Shown piece after piece: positions 17,457-26,583 of a stretch of 64,000 nt of DNA. Where the stretch lies: the NCBI RefSeq assembly GCF_038397715.1, contig NZ_CP151633.1, positions 1,550,001 to 1,614,000 of the forward strand, read 5' to 3'. The notes beneath the pieces are model-generated. The model was not told the origin of the DNA and searched no databases. It saw nothing but the letters and a program-made list of their open reading frames with translations. A program made the translations under genes and the position numbers. The stretch comes from Microbacterium sp. LWO14-1.2. Its GTDB lineage: Bacteria; Actinomycetota; Actinomycetes; Actinomycetales; Microbacteriaceae. Position 1 is the first letter of the stretch, and each line of letters starts with the position of its first letter.

Positions 17457-19964
17457 ATGCTCCTCGATCCGACGACCCTCGCTGACGGATCCGACGCGGA
17501 TGCCGTCTACACGGCGTTCGTCGACTGGGTCGAGTCGACCGGCATCAGCCTCTACCCCGCGCAGGACGAGGCGCTGATCGAGATCGTCTCGGGCAACAAC
17601 CTGATCCTCTCGACGCCCACCGGCACGGGGAAGTCGCTCGTGGCGGTCGGCGCCCACTACGCCGCCCTCGTCACCGGGCGGCGCTCGTATTACACGGCGC
17701 CGATCAAGGCGCTCGTGAGCGAGAAGTTCTTCGCGCTCGTCGATGTGTTCGGCGCCGCGAACGTCGGCATGATCACGGGCGACTCGTCGGTGAACCCCGA
17801 CGCCCCGATCATCTGCTGCACGGCCGAGATCCTCGCGAACCTCGCACTGCGTCAGGGACCGGATGCCGCAGTGCAGCAGGTCGTGATGGACGAGTTCCAC
17901 TTCTACGCCGACCCCGACCGCGGGTGGGCGTGGCAGGTTCCGCTGCTCGAACTGCCGCAGGCGCAGTTCATCCTCATGTCGGCGACCCTCGGCGATGTCA
18001 CGCAGCTCGCGTCCGACCTCACCCGGCGGACCGGCCGCGAGACGGCATCCGTCACCGGCGTCGAACGCCCGGTGCCCCTGCACTTCTTCTATGAGACGAC
18101 GCCGATCCACGAGACCATCGACGACCTGCTGAGCACGGGGCAGGCGCCGATCTACGTCGTGCACTTCTCGCAGGCGGCGGCGATGGAGCGGGCGCAGGCC
18201 TTGTCGAGCACAAAGGTCGCGACGCGCGAGCAGCGTGACGAGATCGCGGCGCTGATCGGCGGGTTCCGTTTCACCACCGCCTTCGGCAAGACGCTCTCGC
18301 GCTTCCTGCGGGCGGGCATCGGCGTGCACCACGCGGGGATGCTGCCGAAGTACCGCCGCCTGGTGGAGCAGCTCGCGCAGCGCGGCCTGCTGCGCGTGAT
18401 CTGCGGCACCGACACACTCGGCGTCGGCATCAACGTGCCGATCCGCACCGTGCTGCTCACGGCGCTGACGAAGTTCGACGGCACCAGGATGCGGCAGCTC
18501 AACGCGCGGGAGTTCCACCAGATCGCGGGGCGGGCAGGACGCGCGGGGTACGACACCGCGGGGACGGTCGTGGCCCAGGCCCCCGAGCACGAGACCGAGA
18601 ACATCGCGGCGATCAAGAAGGCCGGCGACGATCCGAAGAAGAAGCGGAAGATCATCCGCAAGAAGGCACCGGACGGGTTCGTGTCGTGGGGCGAGCCCTC
18701 GTTCCGGAAGCTGATCGACGCGGAGCCCGAGACGCTGACCTCGCACATGCAGATCACGAGCGCCATGATGCTCAACGTGATCGCCCGCGGCGGCGACGTC
18801 TTCGCGAATATGCGCGCGCTGGTATACGACAACCACGAGCCGCGCGCGCGGCAGCGCGAGCTGGCCCGACGGGCGATCGGGATCTTCCGCACGCTGCTCG
18901 AATCGGGTGTCGTGGAGCGCGCGCCCGACGGCGCCATCCGCCTCACGGTCGACCTGCAGCCGAACTTCGCGCTGAACCAGCCACTGTCACCCTTCGCCCT
19001 CGCCGCATTCGAGCTGCTCGACCCGGATCCGTCCGCCGGCACGGGCACGGGCTCCTACGCGCTCGACATGATCTCGATCGTCGAGGCCACGCTCGACGAC
19101 CCGCGCGCCGTGCTCGGGCAGCAGGAGTTCCTCGCGCGCGGCGAAGCCGTTGCGGCGATGAAGCGCGAGGGCATCGAGTACGACGAACGCATGGAGCTGC
19201 TCGAAGAGGTCACGTATCCGAAGCCGCTCGACGAGCTCCTGACGGCGGCCTTCGAGACGTACAGCGCGGCGCAGCCGTGGATCCGCGACTTCGAACTGCA
19301 TCCGAAGTCCGTCGTCCGCGACATGTACGAGCGGGCCATGTCGTTCGGGGAATACGTCGCCCACTACAAGATCGCCCGCTCAGAGGGGGTCGTGCTTCGT
19401 TACCTCTCCGACGCGTATCGTGCGGCGTCGCAGACCATCCCCGAGGAGCTGAAGGACGAGGATCTGCGCGACCTCATCGAGTGGCTGGGCGAGCTCGTAC
19501 GACAGGTCGACTCGAGCCTGTTGGACGAGTGGGAGGAGCTCGTGGCCGGCGTCCCACAGGACCACGACGACGAGCCCATCGTGCCGCCGGCGCCCAAGCG
19601 CCTGACCGCGAACGTCCGCGCCTTCAGAATTCTGGTGCGCAACGAGCTGTTCCGTCGAGTGCAGCTCGCGGCCCGCGAGGATGTCATCGCACTCGGCGAG
19701 CTCGACCCGTCGTTCGGCGCCGACGCCTGGTCGGACGCCCTCGACGGGTACTTCGCCGATCACGACGAGATCCTCACCGGCGCGAACGCGCGCAGCTCTC
19801 AGCTGCTCCTCCTCACCGAGGGCGCGACCGAATGGACCGTGCGTCAGATCATCGACGACCCGGCGGGCGACCACGACTGGGGCATCTCGGCGACCGTCGA
19901 CCTCGCCGCCTCCGACGAGGAGGGCGCGGCCGTCGTCACCGTGACGGCGGTCGACAGACTCTGA
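17457..19964 (+). CDS. DEAD/DEAH-box helicase with DUF3516 (Ski2/Mtr4-like)
   Basis: 835 residues. Motif I TPTGTGKS (53-60), motif II DEFH (145-148), motif III SAT (175-177) and motif VI HQIAGRAGRAG (about residue 355) define a superfamily 2 RNA helicase of the Ski2/Mtr4 type. A basic linker (KKKRKIIRKK) and a long C-terminal domain of the actinobacterial DUF3516 type follow. A role in RNA turnover is likely by family. It starts 29 bp after the inverted repeat and is not clearly linked to neighbours. Confidence 0.93.
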   Translation: MLLDPTTLADGSDADAVYTAFVDWVESTGISLYPAQDEALIEIVSGNNLILSTPTGTGKSLVAVGAHYAALVTGRRSYYTAPIKALVSEKFFALVDVFGAANVGMITGDSSVNPDAPIICCTAEILANLALRQGPDAAVQQVVMDEFHFYADPDRGWAWQVPLLELPQAQFILMSATLGDVTQLASDLTRRTGRETASVTGVERPVPLHFFYETTPIHETIDDLLSTGQAPIYVVHFSQAAAMERAQALSSTKVATREQRDEIAALIGGFRFTTAFGKTLSRFLRAGIGVHHAGMLPKYRRLVEQLAQRGLLRVICGTDTLGVGINVPIRTVLLTALTKFDGTRMRQLNAREFHQIAGRAGRAGYDTAGTVVAQAPEHETENIAAIKKAGDDPKKKRKIIRKKAPDGFVSWGEPSFRKLIDAEPETLTSHMQITSAMMLNVIARGGDVFANMRALVYDNHEPRARQRELARRAIGIFRTLLESGVVERAPDGAIRLTVDLQPNFALNQPLSPFALAAFELLDPDPSAGTGTGSYALDMISIVEATLDDPRAVLGQQEFLARGEAVAAMKREGIEYDERMELLEEVTYPKPLDELLTAAFETYSAAQPWIRDFELHPKSVVRDMYERAMSFGEYVAHYKIARSEGVVLRYLSDAYRAASQTIPEELKDEDLRDLIEWLGELVRQVDSSLLDEWEELVAGVPQDHDDEPIVPPAPKRLTANVRAFRILVRNELFRRVQLAAREDVIALGELDPSFGADAWSDALDGYFADHDEILTGANARSSQLLLLTEGATEWTVRQIIDDPAGDHDWGISATVDLAASDEEGAAVVTVTAVDRL

Positions 19965-20004
19965 TCCTTCTTGCACGCGCCCTCACTGCCCCGGCCACAG
20001 ACCG

Positions 20005-21303
20005 TCAGCAGAAGGACTCGACGCCGCCCCATCCGCCGACCCAGGCCTCGACCCGCGGGTCGGATCGCAGCGCATGGATGCCGTCGGCCGGCGTCCGCAC
20101 GCTCTCGAAGCCGTCCTCCGTGCCCCAGCGCGCTGCGCGGTGCGTCGCGCGGCGTGAGCGGAGCGACCCGAGCGACGAGCCGTCCCCGGCGACGAGCTCG
20201 GCCGATCCCACGCGCCCCGTGCCGAGGCGTCGGACGACATCCTGGATCCAGGCGGCCTCCAGCACCACGACCGGGCGAGGCATGTCCCAGACGACGCGGG
20301 CGTCGACGTCTCCCGTCGACACGGCCACGCGGGGATCCTCGGCCAGCTCGGCCGGCACCTCGTCCACGAACAGCCTCGCCCGAGGGAACGCGGCGAACAG
20401 CGAATCCGCGGCGACGAACAGGGCCGCCGCCGAGTGCTCGCCCCGCACCCGCACGACGAGGTCCGCCGGTCCCGACCACAGGGCGCGCGGCGACGAGCCG
20501 GGCACCGGGATCGACGACTGCAGCCGCAGGGTCTGCGCGTTGGCGCGGTCCATCCCCGATCCATCGCGGTCGGCCCACTCCGGGCCGTCGTGCCAGGCCA
20601 CGGCATCCGGCACATGAGCGAGCACCGCGCCCGCCTGCCACATGCGGTGCGCCCACTCCCAGTCCTCGCCGCCGTACGTCGTGAACGTCTCGTCGAACCC
20701 GCCGACCTCGTCGAACAGACGCCGCGAGCAGCCCATGACCGCGCCGATCACGAACCGGTACGAGCGATCGTCGGCGTCGAGCAGGTCGCGGCTGCGCGCA
20801 TACTCCTCCGCCAACCAGGCGGGTTCCGCCAGCTCGCGGCCGAGGGCGGCCTCGACGACGGGCGCATCCGGGGCGATGCCCGTGAAGTCGGCGTGACGAC
20901 GACGCCCGACCACGACCGCCTCGGGCAGCAGAGCCGGCAGCCGCGTGAGCGCGCGCACATACCCCGGCTCCGGCGAGGTGTCGGCGTCGAGGAAGCACAG
21001 CACCTCCCCGCCGCTGGCGCGGACGCCGAGATTGCGCACGGCGGCGAGGCGGAAGCCGCGGTCCTCCTGCCGCACGAGGACCACACCCTCCGGCACCTCG
21101 ACCTCGCCGGGTGAGCCGTCGTCGGCCACGACGATCTCGAGCAGCTCACGCGGATAGTCCTGCGCGGCGAGCGCCTGCAGGGTGCGGGCGAGCTCGCCGG
21201 GCTGGTCGTAGTGCGAGACGATCACCGAGACGCGCGGCAGCGGGTCCGGCACGACGCCGTCGACCGCATCCCACGCGTTGCCGACGACCCACGGCGTCGT
21301 CAC
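20005..21303 (-). CDS. Glycosyltransferase family 2
   Basis: 432 residues from the GTG at 21303, whose GTGA overlaps the stop of the preceding gene. The GT-A core includes VSVIVSHYDQPGELARTLQA, VADDGSPG and the metal-binding FLDADTSP near residue 115. GGFDETFTTYGGEDWEWAHR is the acceptor-side motif of GalT/chondroitin-synthase-like GT2 enzymes. A C-terminal extension of about 170 residues has no recognised domain. It is cytoplasmic, with no membrane segment. Last gene of the three-gene minus-strand arm of the glycan cluster. Confidence 0.9.
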   Translation of the reverse strand: MTTPWVVGNAWDAVDGVVPDPLPRVSVIVSHYDQPGELARTLQALAAQDYPRELLEIVVADDGSPGEVEVPEGVVLVRQEDRGFRLAAVRNLGVRASGGEVLCFLDADTSPEPGYVRALTRLPALLPEAVVVGRRRHADFTGIAPDAPVVEAALGRELAEPAWLAEEYARSRDLLDADDRSYRFVIGAVMGCSRRLFDEVGGFDETFTTYGGEDWEWAHRMWQAGAVLAHVPDAVAWHDGPEWADRDGSGMDRANAQTLRLQSSIPVPGSSPRALWSGPADLVVRVRGEHSAAALFVAADSLFAAFPRARLFVDEVPAELAEDPRVAVSTGDVDARVVWDMPRPVVVLEAAWIQDVVRRLGTGRVGSAELVAGDGSSLGSLRSRRATHRAARWGTEDGFESVRTPADGIHALRSDPRVEAWVGGWGGVESFC

Positions 21304-22271
21304 GAGCCCTGTCCGTCCCACAGGCGCAGGTAGGCGTCAGCGGCGTCCGCCCGCGAGTGCGGCAGGCGTGCGAGTCCGTGCCAGGTGGTGTCGGGGTCGG
21401 CCGCCGCCGCACCCAGCGCACGGGAGAGCTGCGTCTCGTCGACCGTCGTCAGCGTCCCCGGTCGCAGAGCCGCCATCTCGTCGATGTAGCGGTTGCGCAC
21501 CGCGACCGGACGCCGGCCCCAGCCGATCCACGAGGCCAGGGAACCGGATGCCGAGATGTGCCGGTGCGCGATCACCGGCACCGTCACGGCGCGTCCGCGT
21601 CGCGCGATCTCGTCGTCGTCGAGCCACCCGGTGACCTCGACCGCGACGCCGAGGTCGGCGGCACGGCGGACGAACGTCTCGAGCTCGCCGGCGTGTCCGT
21701 CGGAGGCTCGCCCGAGCACGGTGAGCGTGCGGATGCCGGCCGCTGCCGCCGCATCCGCCGCCTCGTCGTGCCCCTTGCCAGGGTAGAAGTAGCCGAGGAC
21801 GCCGACCGATCCGTCCGCAGCAGCCCGTCCGGCATCCGTCGCGAGCTCGACCGGCAGCGGGATGGCCGCGGCCGGTCCCGACCACACGTCCTCCTCGCGC
21901 AGCAGCGCCTGCTCGTGCTCGCTGTTCACGACGACGGCGTGGGCGGCGGCCGCGACGAGCCCGTACGCGGCCCGACGTCGCGGACGGTTCTGCTCGCCGT
22001 CGGACTCCTGCGGCACGTCGTGCAGGGTGACGCTCAGGCGCAGCCGTGTCGCGAGGTCGACGAAGGTCCGCGAGGCCTCCTCGGGGGTGTCGCCCCAGAG
22101 CCGGTCGGTGAAGTGCGCGTGCACGGCGGTGCCGTCGGGCACGTGCGCGAGGTCGGCCGGATCGACCGTCTGCACGTCGGCGAGGCCGCTGATCGCAGAC
22201 GCCATGTCGCGGGCGTAGACGGCGACGCCGTGCTCGCCCGGGTGGACGAGCAGCAGGGGCGCGCGGGTCAC
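21300..22271 (-). CDS. GT-B-fold glycosyltransferase
   Basis: 323 residues from the GTG at 22271 (GTGA overlap); the frame continues upstream only as shadow. It starts with LLLVHPGEHGVAVYARD, a GT-B N-terminal strand and glycine loop. The C-terminal half has GVLGYFYPGKGHDEA and ISASGSLASWIGWGRRPVAV, the sugar-nucleotide-binding side. The family (GT4-like) is inferred from fold pattern; donor and acceptor are unknown. It is coupled to both neighbours by 4-bp overlaps. Confidence 0.78.
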   Translation of the reverse strand: MTRAPLLLVHPGEHGVAVYARDMASAISGLADVQTVDPADLAHVPDGTAVHAHFTDRLWGDTPEEASRTFVDLATRLRLSVTLHDVPQESDGEQNRPRRRAAYGLVAAAAHAVVVNSEHEQALLREEDVWSGPAAAIPLPVELATDAGRAAADGSVGVLGYFYPGKGHDEAADAAAAAGIRTLTVLGRASDGHAGELETFVRRAADLGVAVEVTGWLDDDEIARRGRAVTVPVIAHRHISASGSLASWIGWGRRPVAVRNRYIDEMAALRPGTLTTVDETQLSRALGAAAADPDTTWHGLARLPHSRADAADAYLRLWDGQGS

Positions 22272-23197
22272 GCGGCGCGCCAGATCGCGAGCAGCGGAGC
22301 GAGGCGCTCGATCGCCGCCGCGACGAACTCGGGGTGGGCGGCGTACCAGGCGGTGTGCGCCTCGCGCACCTCCTCGTCGCCGACCTTCTCCCCCTCGACG
22401 ATCCACTCCGCGCGCGGCTCGTCGGGCAGGTCCCACGCCTCGACGACCTCGGGGGCGAGCGGAGCCCGCACGGCGTCGAGCAGCGGCCGACCAGGGTCGA
22501 CGGGCCCGTCGGTGTCGCCCAGCGCGTCGAGCACCCGCGCTCCGAGCGGGAGCCAGACGGCGTTGCCCGGGTGGTTCACGGTGCGCGCGTGATCGGCGGT
22601 GACCGCGTCGAACAGATCGGACACCCGCACGCCCGCGTTCGACTCGCGGGTGCGAAGGACCTCGACCGAGGAGCGGCCGATCGCGCGCACAGCCTCCGGC
22701 GCGATCGACGACGACACCGAGAGGCCGCCGGCCGCCGCGAGGGTTCGGATGTCGTGATACGCCACGACGGGCGGCTCCTCCTCGACACCCGGGACGCGGA
22801 TCGCCGCCTGGAACGGATGCAGACCGGCGAACCGGACCGGTGGCACTGTGAGCACCCTCGCCGACGTCGCTGCGGCGACCTGCCGCGTGCCGAGCGGGAG
22901 GTCGTGGTAGCCGTCGCGCACGGGCTGCGTGACCACGGTGTGCGCGGCGGGGACGAGCTCGTGCAGACGACGCGCATCCTCTTCTGTCATCTCGTGCACC
23001 GGGGGGACGCGGATGAACCGTCGCTCGGGAGCGTCCATCACGAGCCGCAGCGATTCGGCCTGGCAGTTGCCCAGCACGACGCCGAAACCCTCGGGGAGCG
23101 GGGCGAGGCCGTAGAACTCCCCGTAGTGCCGGCGGCGCCCTAGCACCGCCGACCCGGCGGACGCAATGGTCGTGACGTCAGGGGAAGGGTGGTTCAT
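22268..23197 (-). CDS. WcbI-family polysaccharide biosynthesis acyltransferase-like protein
   Basis: 309 residues. VVLGNCQAESLR (residues 40-51) is the signature of the WcbI family, capsule-biosynthesis proteins with an SGNH-like fold that bind CoA and are thought to acetylate a glycan. His/Tyr-rich downstream motifs (NHPGNAVW near residue 205) agree. First gene of the minus-strand arm, facing the plus-strand arm across a 130-bp spacer. Its presence suggests that the glycan made here is decorated. Confidence 0.8.
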   Translation of the reverse strand: MNHPSPDVTTIASAGSAVLGRRRHYGEFYGLAPLPEGFGVVLGNCQAESLRLVMDAPERRFIRVPPVHEMTEEDARRLHELVPAAHTVVTQPVRDGYHDLPLGTRQVAAATSARVLTVPPVRFAGLHPFQAAIRVPGVEEEPPVVAYHDIRTLAAAGGLSVSSSIAPEAVRAIGRSSVEVLRTRESNAGVRVSDLFDAVTADHARTVNHPGNAVWLPLGARVLDALGDTDGPVDPGRPLLDAVRAPLAPEVVEAWDLPDEPRAEWIVEGEKVGDEEVREAHTAWYAAHPEFVAAAIERLAPLLAIWRAA

Positions 23198-23327
23198 GCT
23201 TCGAACGTATACCTCCCCCTTTCCCTCCTTAACCCCGTTGCATTTCGGCGCTTCCGCCCCTGCGATTTGTGAATTCAGAGCGCTCAGTCATGCAAGGAAG
23301 ACTCCCATCGGTACAACCTCAGCGCCC
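23198..23327. promoter_or_regulatory. Divergent control region of the glycan cluster
   Basis: 130 bp of clearly lower GC content and no coding periodicity separate the two arms of the cluster. It must hold both promoters. TTAACC at about 23230 and pyrimidine runs (CCCCCTTTCCCTCC) are visible, but I cannot assign -35/-10 boxes with confidence. Confidence 0.5.
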
Positions 23328-24419
23328 ATTCGGGTCGCCTCCATTCCGTCCTCCCACCCCTACATCCACGCGATCACCGACCCGCATCGGGTCGCGCTGC
23401 TGCCCGACCCTCCGGTCCCCGGAGCTCCGGCCGAGCAGTGGTGGCCGCCGGTCGCCCTGACCGCGCCGTGGCTCAGCGAAAACGCCGCCGAGTACGACCT
23501 GCTGCACGTGCACTTCGGTCTGGAGTCGTTCTCGCCGGACGAACTGCGCGCGGGCCTGGATGCTGCCAGGCGGGCGGGGCGCCCCGTGGTGTTCACGGTG
23601 CACGACCTCGACAACCCGCAGATCGTCGACCAGGAGCCGTACCGGGCACTGCTCGACGTGATCGTCCCCTTCGCCGACCGACTCGTGACGCTCACGCCGT
23701 CCGCCGCGGCCGAGATCGAGCGGCGCTGGGGTCGCGCGAGCCTGGTGCTCGCCCACCCGACGCTGCTCGACGAGGCCGCGGCACCGGTTCGCGAGGATAC
23801 GGCACCGGTTCGCGAGGACGACCCGGTCCTCGCGGACGATGCGGTGCGCGTCGGCATCCATCTGCGCGATCTCCGTCCGAACATCGACGCGGAGAGCGCG
23901 GTGCGCGCGGCGGTGGACGCGGTGCGGATGCGCGACGGGGCCGGTCGGCCGGTCGAGGTCGAGGTGCTGCTGAACGAGCGCGTGCGCGACGAGCGCGTCG
24001 CCGAGCGGGTGCTCGCCGCGGCCTCCGGGCAGACCGCCGTGCGAGTGCGACGCACCCCGTACCTGGACGACGCCGAGGTCGAGGCCTGGCTCGGCGGACT
24101 GGACCTGTTCGTCCTCCCCTACCGCCACGGAACGCATTCCGGGTGGGTCGAGCTCTGCTACGACCTGGGCGTGCGCGTGGCGGGGACCGACGTCGGACAC
24201 ATCCGGGCGCAGCATCCGTCCGAATTCCACGTCGTGGATCTCGACGACCCCCGCACGCTGGCGGATGCCGTGACGTGGGCGGGCGATGCCCGGCATCCGT
24301 CCTCGCCCGTCGCAGACCGTCTCGTGAGCCGCCGGACCGAGCGAAGTGAAGAGCGAGGAGCGGTCCGCGACGCGCACGCACGTCTCTACCGCGACGCGAT
24401 CGCGGGGGTGTCGGCGTGA
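23328..24419 (+). CDS. Glycosyltransferase (GT4-like)
   Basis: 363 residues as drawn. The protein is convincing from RVASIPSSHPYIHAI onward (YDLLHVHFGLESFS, VVFTVHDLDNPQ, LDLFVLPYRHGTHSGWVEL). No ATG, GTG or TTG sits at that point, only an ATT at 23328; in-frame alternatives are TTG at 23238 and ATG at 23196, both inside the low-GC promoter-like spacer. Residues near 155 carry a seven-residue tandem duplication (APVREDT). The C-terminal RTERSEERGAV is encoded by a small inverted repeat (24334-24368). Coupled to the next gene by GTGA. Confidence 0.75.
   Translation: MRVASIPSSHPYIHAITDPHRVALLPDPPVPGAPAEQWWPPVALTAPWLSENAAEYDLLHVHFGLESFSPDELRAGLDAARRAGRPVVFTVHDLDNPQIVDQEPYRALLDVIVPFADRLVTLTPSAAAEIERRWGRASLVLAHPTLLDEAAAPVREDTAPVREDDPVLADDAVRVGIHLRDLRPNIDAESAVRAAVDAVRMRDGAGRPVEVEVLLNERVRDERVAERVLAAASGQTAVRVRRTPYLDDAEVEAWLGGLDLFVLPYRHGTHSGWVELCYDLGVRVAGTDVGHIRAQHPSEFHVVDLDDPRTLADAVTWAGDARHPSSPVADRLVSRRTERSEERGAVRDAHARLYRDAIAGVSA
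23781..23818 (+). repeat. 21-bp tandem duplication inside a glycosyltransferase gene
   Basis: GCACCGGTTCGCGAGGA occurs at 23781-23797 and 23802-23818, adding seven residues in frame. It lies in a surface-loop-like segment before a predicted strand. Confidence 0.7.
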
Positions 24420-25573
24420 GCGCCGGACAGCGGCTGCGGGTGCTCGTCGTGGCACCGGAGCGGCATGCGCTCCGTCAACCGCACGCCGGCGGCCTCGAGG
24501 CGGTCGTATGGAACCGGGTTCGATGGCTGCGGCGCCGCGGCCACCACGTCGACCTGTGCGCTGCCGAGGGCTCGGACTTCCTCGACTCCTCCGTCGACCT
24601 GCACCTGCCGAGCCCTCGGTGGCACCATGCGCGCGACGCGTCCGACACCGAGAATCCCACGGGACACAACCGGCGGATGTCGGATGCCTTCGCCCGCGTC
24701 CGCGCCCGGCTCACCGATCCGCTCGATCGCGTGGACGTGGTCGACAACCACAGTCTCCACGGCGACCCGATCCTCTGGAGCAGAGACACCGGGGTGCCGG
24801 TCGTGACGACCCTGCACACCCCGCCGCTCCCCGACATGGTGCATGCCGCGCGCGCTCTTCCGTCGTCCGCCCCGCACCGCTTCCTCGCGGTGAGCCAGTA
24901 CACGGCTCGCGCGTGGTCGGCCGAGGGCGTCGACGCGTTCGTCTTCCCCAACGGGGTCGACAGCGCGCAGTGGCAGCGAGGGACGGGCGGCGACCACTGG
25001 GTCTGGTTCGGGCGCATCGTCCCCGAGAAGGCCCCGCACCTCGCGATCCGCGCCGCCCGTCTGGCCGGTGCACGCATCCGGATCGCCGGGCGCATCGGCG
25101 ACGCGGAGTACTACGCCCGCGAGGTCGAGCCGCTCCTGGGCGACGGCGTCGAGTACGTCGGCCCGCTGCGCCAGCCCGAACTGTGCGCTCTCGTCGGCGC
25201 CTCGGCGGTCGCGCTCGTCACCCCCGTCTGGTCCGAGCCCTTCGGGCTGGTGCTGGCGGAGGCGCTGATGACGGGCACGCCCGTGGTCGCGTTCGACGAA
25301 GGGGGCGCGAGCGAGGTGCTGGCCGGCCTGCCCGGATGCTCCGTCGTCGCCGCCGGAGACGTCGCGGCGCTCGCACAGGCGGCCGTCGCGCTCGCCCGCG
25401 GCTCGGCGTCGAGCGAACTGCGCGATCGAGTGCGAGCTGCCGCGACCGCCCGTCACTCCCTCGCCCGCCGTCATCGCGAGGTCGAACGCGTGCTGGCCGT
25501 GGCAGCACAGAGTCCTGCCGAGGTCGCCGATGAGATCCGGCCCGTCGAAGAAGTGGAGGCGGTCGGAGCATGA
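24416..25573 (+). CDS. Glycosyltransferase family 4
   Basis: 385 residues. N-terminal HAGGLEAVVWNRVRWLRRRGH is the acceptor-side glycine loop. The donor-side pattern WFGRIVPEKAPHLAI, then SEPFGLVLAEALMTGTPVVA (Glu-x7-Glu motif), is diagnostic of GT4 retaining transferases using nucleotide sugars. It overlaps its neighbours by 4 bp on both sides (GTGA, ATGA), so it is in the plus-strand operon. Confidence 0.9.
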   Translation: MSAGQRLRVLVVAPERHALRQPHAGGLEAVVWNRVRWLRRRGHHVDLCAAEGSDFLDSSVDLHLPSPRWHHARDASDTENPTGHNRRMSDAFARVRARLTDPLDRVDVVDNHSLHGDPILWSRDTGVPVVTTLHTPPLPDMVHAARALPSSAPHRFLAVSQYTARAWSAEGVDAFVFPNGVDSAQWQRGTGGDHWVWFGRIVPEKAPHLAIRAARLAGARIRIAGRIGDAEYYAREVEPLLGDGVEYVGPLRQPELCALVGASAVALVTPVWSEPFGLVLAEALMTGTPVVAFDEGGASEVLAGLPGCSVVAAGDVAALAQAAVALARGSASSELRDRVRAAATARHSLARRHREVERVLAVAAQSPAEVADEIRPVEEVEAVGA

Positions 25574-26583
25574 TCGGCTGGTACGTGCATCATCACGGGT
25601 GGGGACACGTGACGCGGATGCGGGCGATCCGTCGCCATCTGAGCGAGGAGGTCACGGTGTTCTCGAGCCTCCCCGCCCCCGACTCCCTCGGCGACGGCAC
25701 GACCTGGATCCGTCTGCCCGCGGATGCCGACCCCGTGGTCGGACCCGACGGAGTGAGCCGCGAGGCGCACGAGCTCGGCGATGTCACGGCGGGCGGCGCT
25801 CTGCACTGGGCTCCCATCGGACACCCAGGGCACCGGGAGCGCCTCGCGGTCATCGCCGACTGGATCGCCCGCAACCCGGTGTCGGTGTTCGTCGTCGACG
25901 TCAGCGTAGAGGTCACCGCGTTCGTGCGCCTGCTGGGGGTGCCGACCGTCGTGTTCGCACAGCCCGGCGACCGCACCGACTCCCCGCACCGCCTCGGCTA
26001 CGACGTCGCGGATCGGATCGTGGCGCCGTGGGCGTCCGGCACGATCGACGCCGCGGAGCTGGCGGGCCGCATCGACCGCGTCCGTCATGTCGGAGCGATC
26101 TCCCGATACGACGGACGGGACCGCGACGGAGGAGAGGATGACACCGCGAGGCGGGTGCTCTTCCTCAGCCGCACGCTCGATCAGCCGGAGCTCGCGGAGA
26201 CGGCCGATCTGCTGACTGCGCAGGGCTGGGTGGTCGAGACGGCGGGCGCGCGCGGCGACGACCGGGTCGACGACGTGTGGCCGATGCTGTGCCGGGCGAC
26301 CGTGGTGGTGAGCGCGGCCGGCCAGAACGGCGTGGCCGACCTCGCGGCCGCCGGAGCCCGTGCCGTCGTGCTCCCGCAGGACCGGCCGTTCGGCGAGCAG
26401 GAGCACACCGGGCGGGTGCTGCAGTCCGACGGCTACGCGTGGACGGGCCCGGCCGATTCGACGCCGCAGCAGATCGTCGAGCTCATCGAGCAGGCCTCCG
26501 CCTCGACGCCCGACTGGGCCGGATGGGGCGTGCAGGGCGCCGCCGCGCGCGCCGCCAGGGCGATCGAGGAGGTCGCATCATGA
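25570..26583 (+). CDS. MurG/GT1-like glycosyltransferase
   Basis: 337 residues. It opens WYVHHHGWGHVTRMRAI, the glycine/His loop of MurG- and UDP-sugar-type GT-B enzymes. The C-terminal CRATVVVSAAGQNGVADLAA followed by VVLPQDRPFGEQEHTGRVL matches the donor-binding site of that group. No membrane segment is seen. Third gene of the plus arm, ATGA-coupled on both sides. Confidence 0.8.
   Translation: MIGWYVHHHGWGHVTRMRAIRRHLSEEVTVFSSLPAPDSLGDGTTWIRLPADADPVVGPDGVSREAHELGDVTAGGALHWAPIGHPGHRERLAVIADWIARNPVSVFVVDVSVEVTAFVRLLGVPTVVFAQPGDRTDSPHRLGYDVADRIVAPWASGTIDAAELAGRIDRVRHVGAISRYDGRDRDGGEDDTARRVLFLSRTLDQPELAETADLLTAQGWVVETAGARGDDRVDDVWPMLCRATVVVSAAGQNGVADLAAAGARAVVLPQDRPFGEQEHTGRVLQSDGYAWTGPADSTPQQIVELIEQASASTPDWAGWGVQGAAARAARAIEEVAS

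Noticed and set aside
16197..18836. A long minus-strand open frame covering deoD and the helicase
   Set aside because: Only its last 63 codons, which have a ribosome site, are credible. The rest is antisense to two well-supported genes.
23166..23327. Coding use of the spacer between the two glycan-cluster arms
   Set aside because: GC content and codon periodicity fall, and both divergent promoters must lie here.
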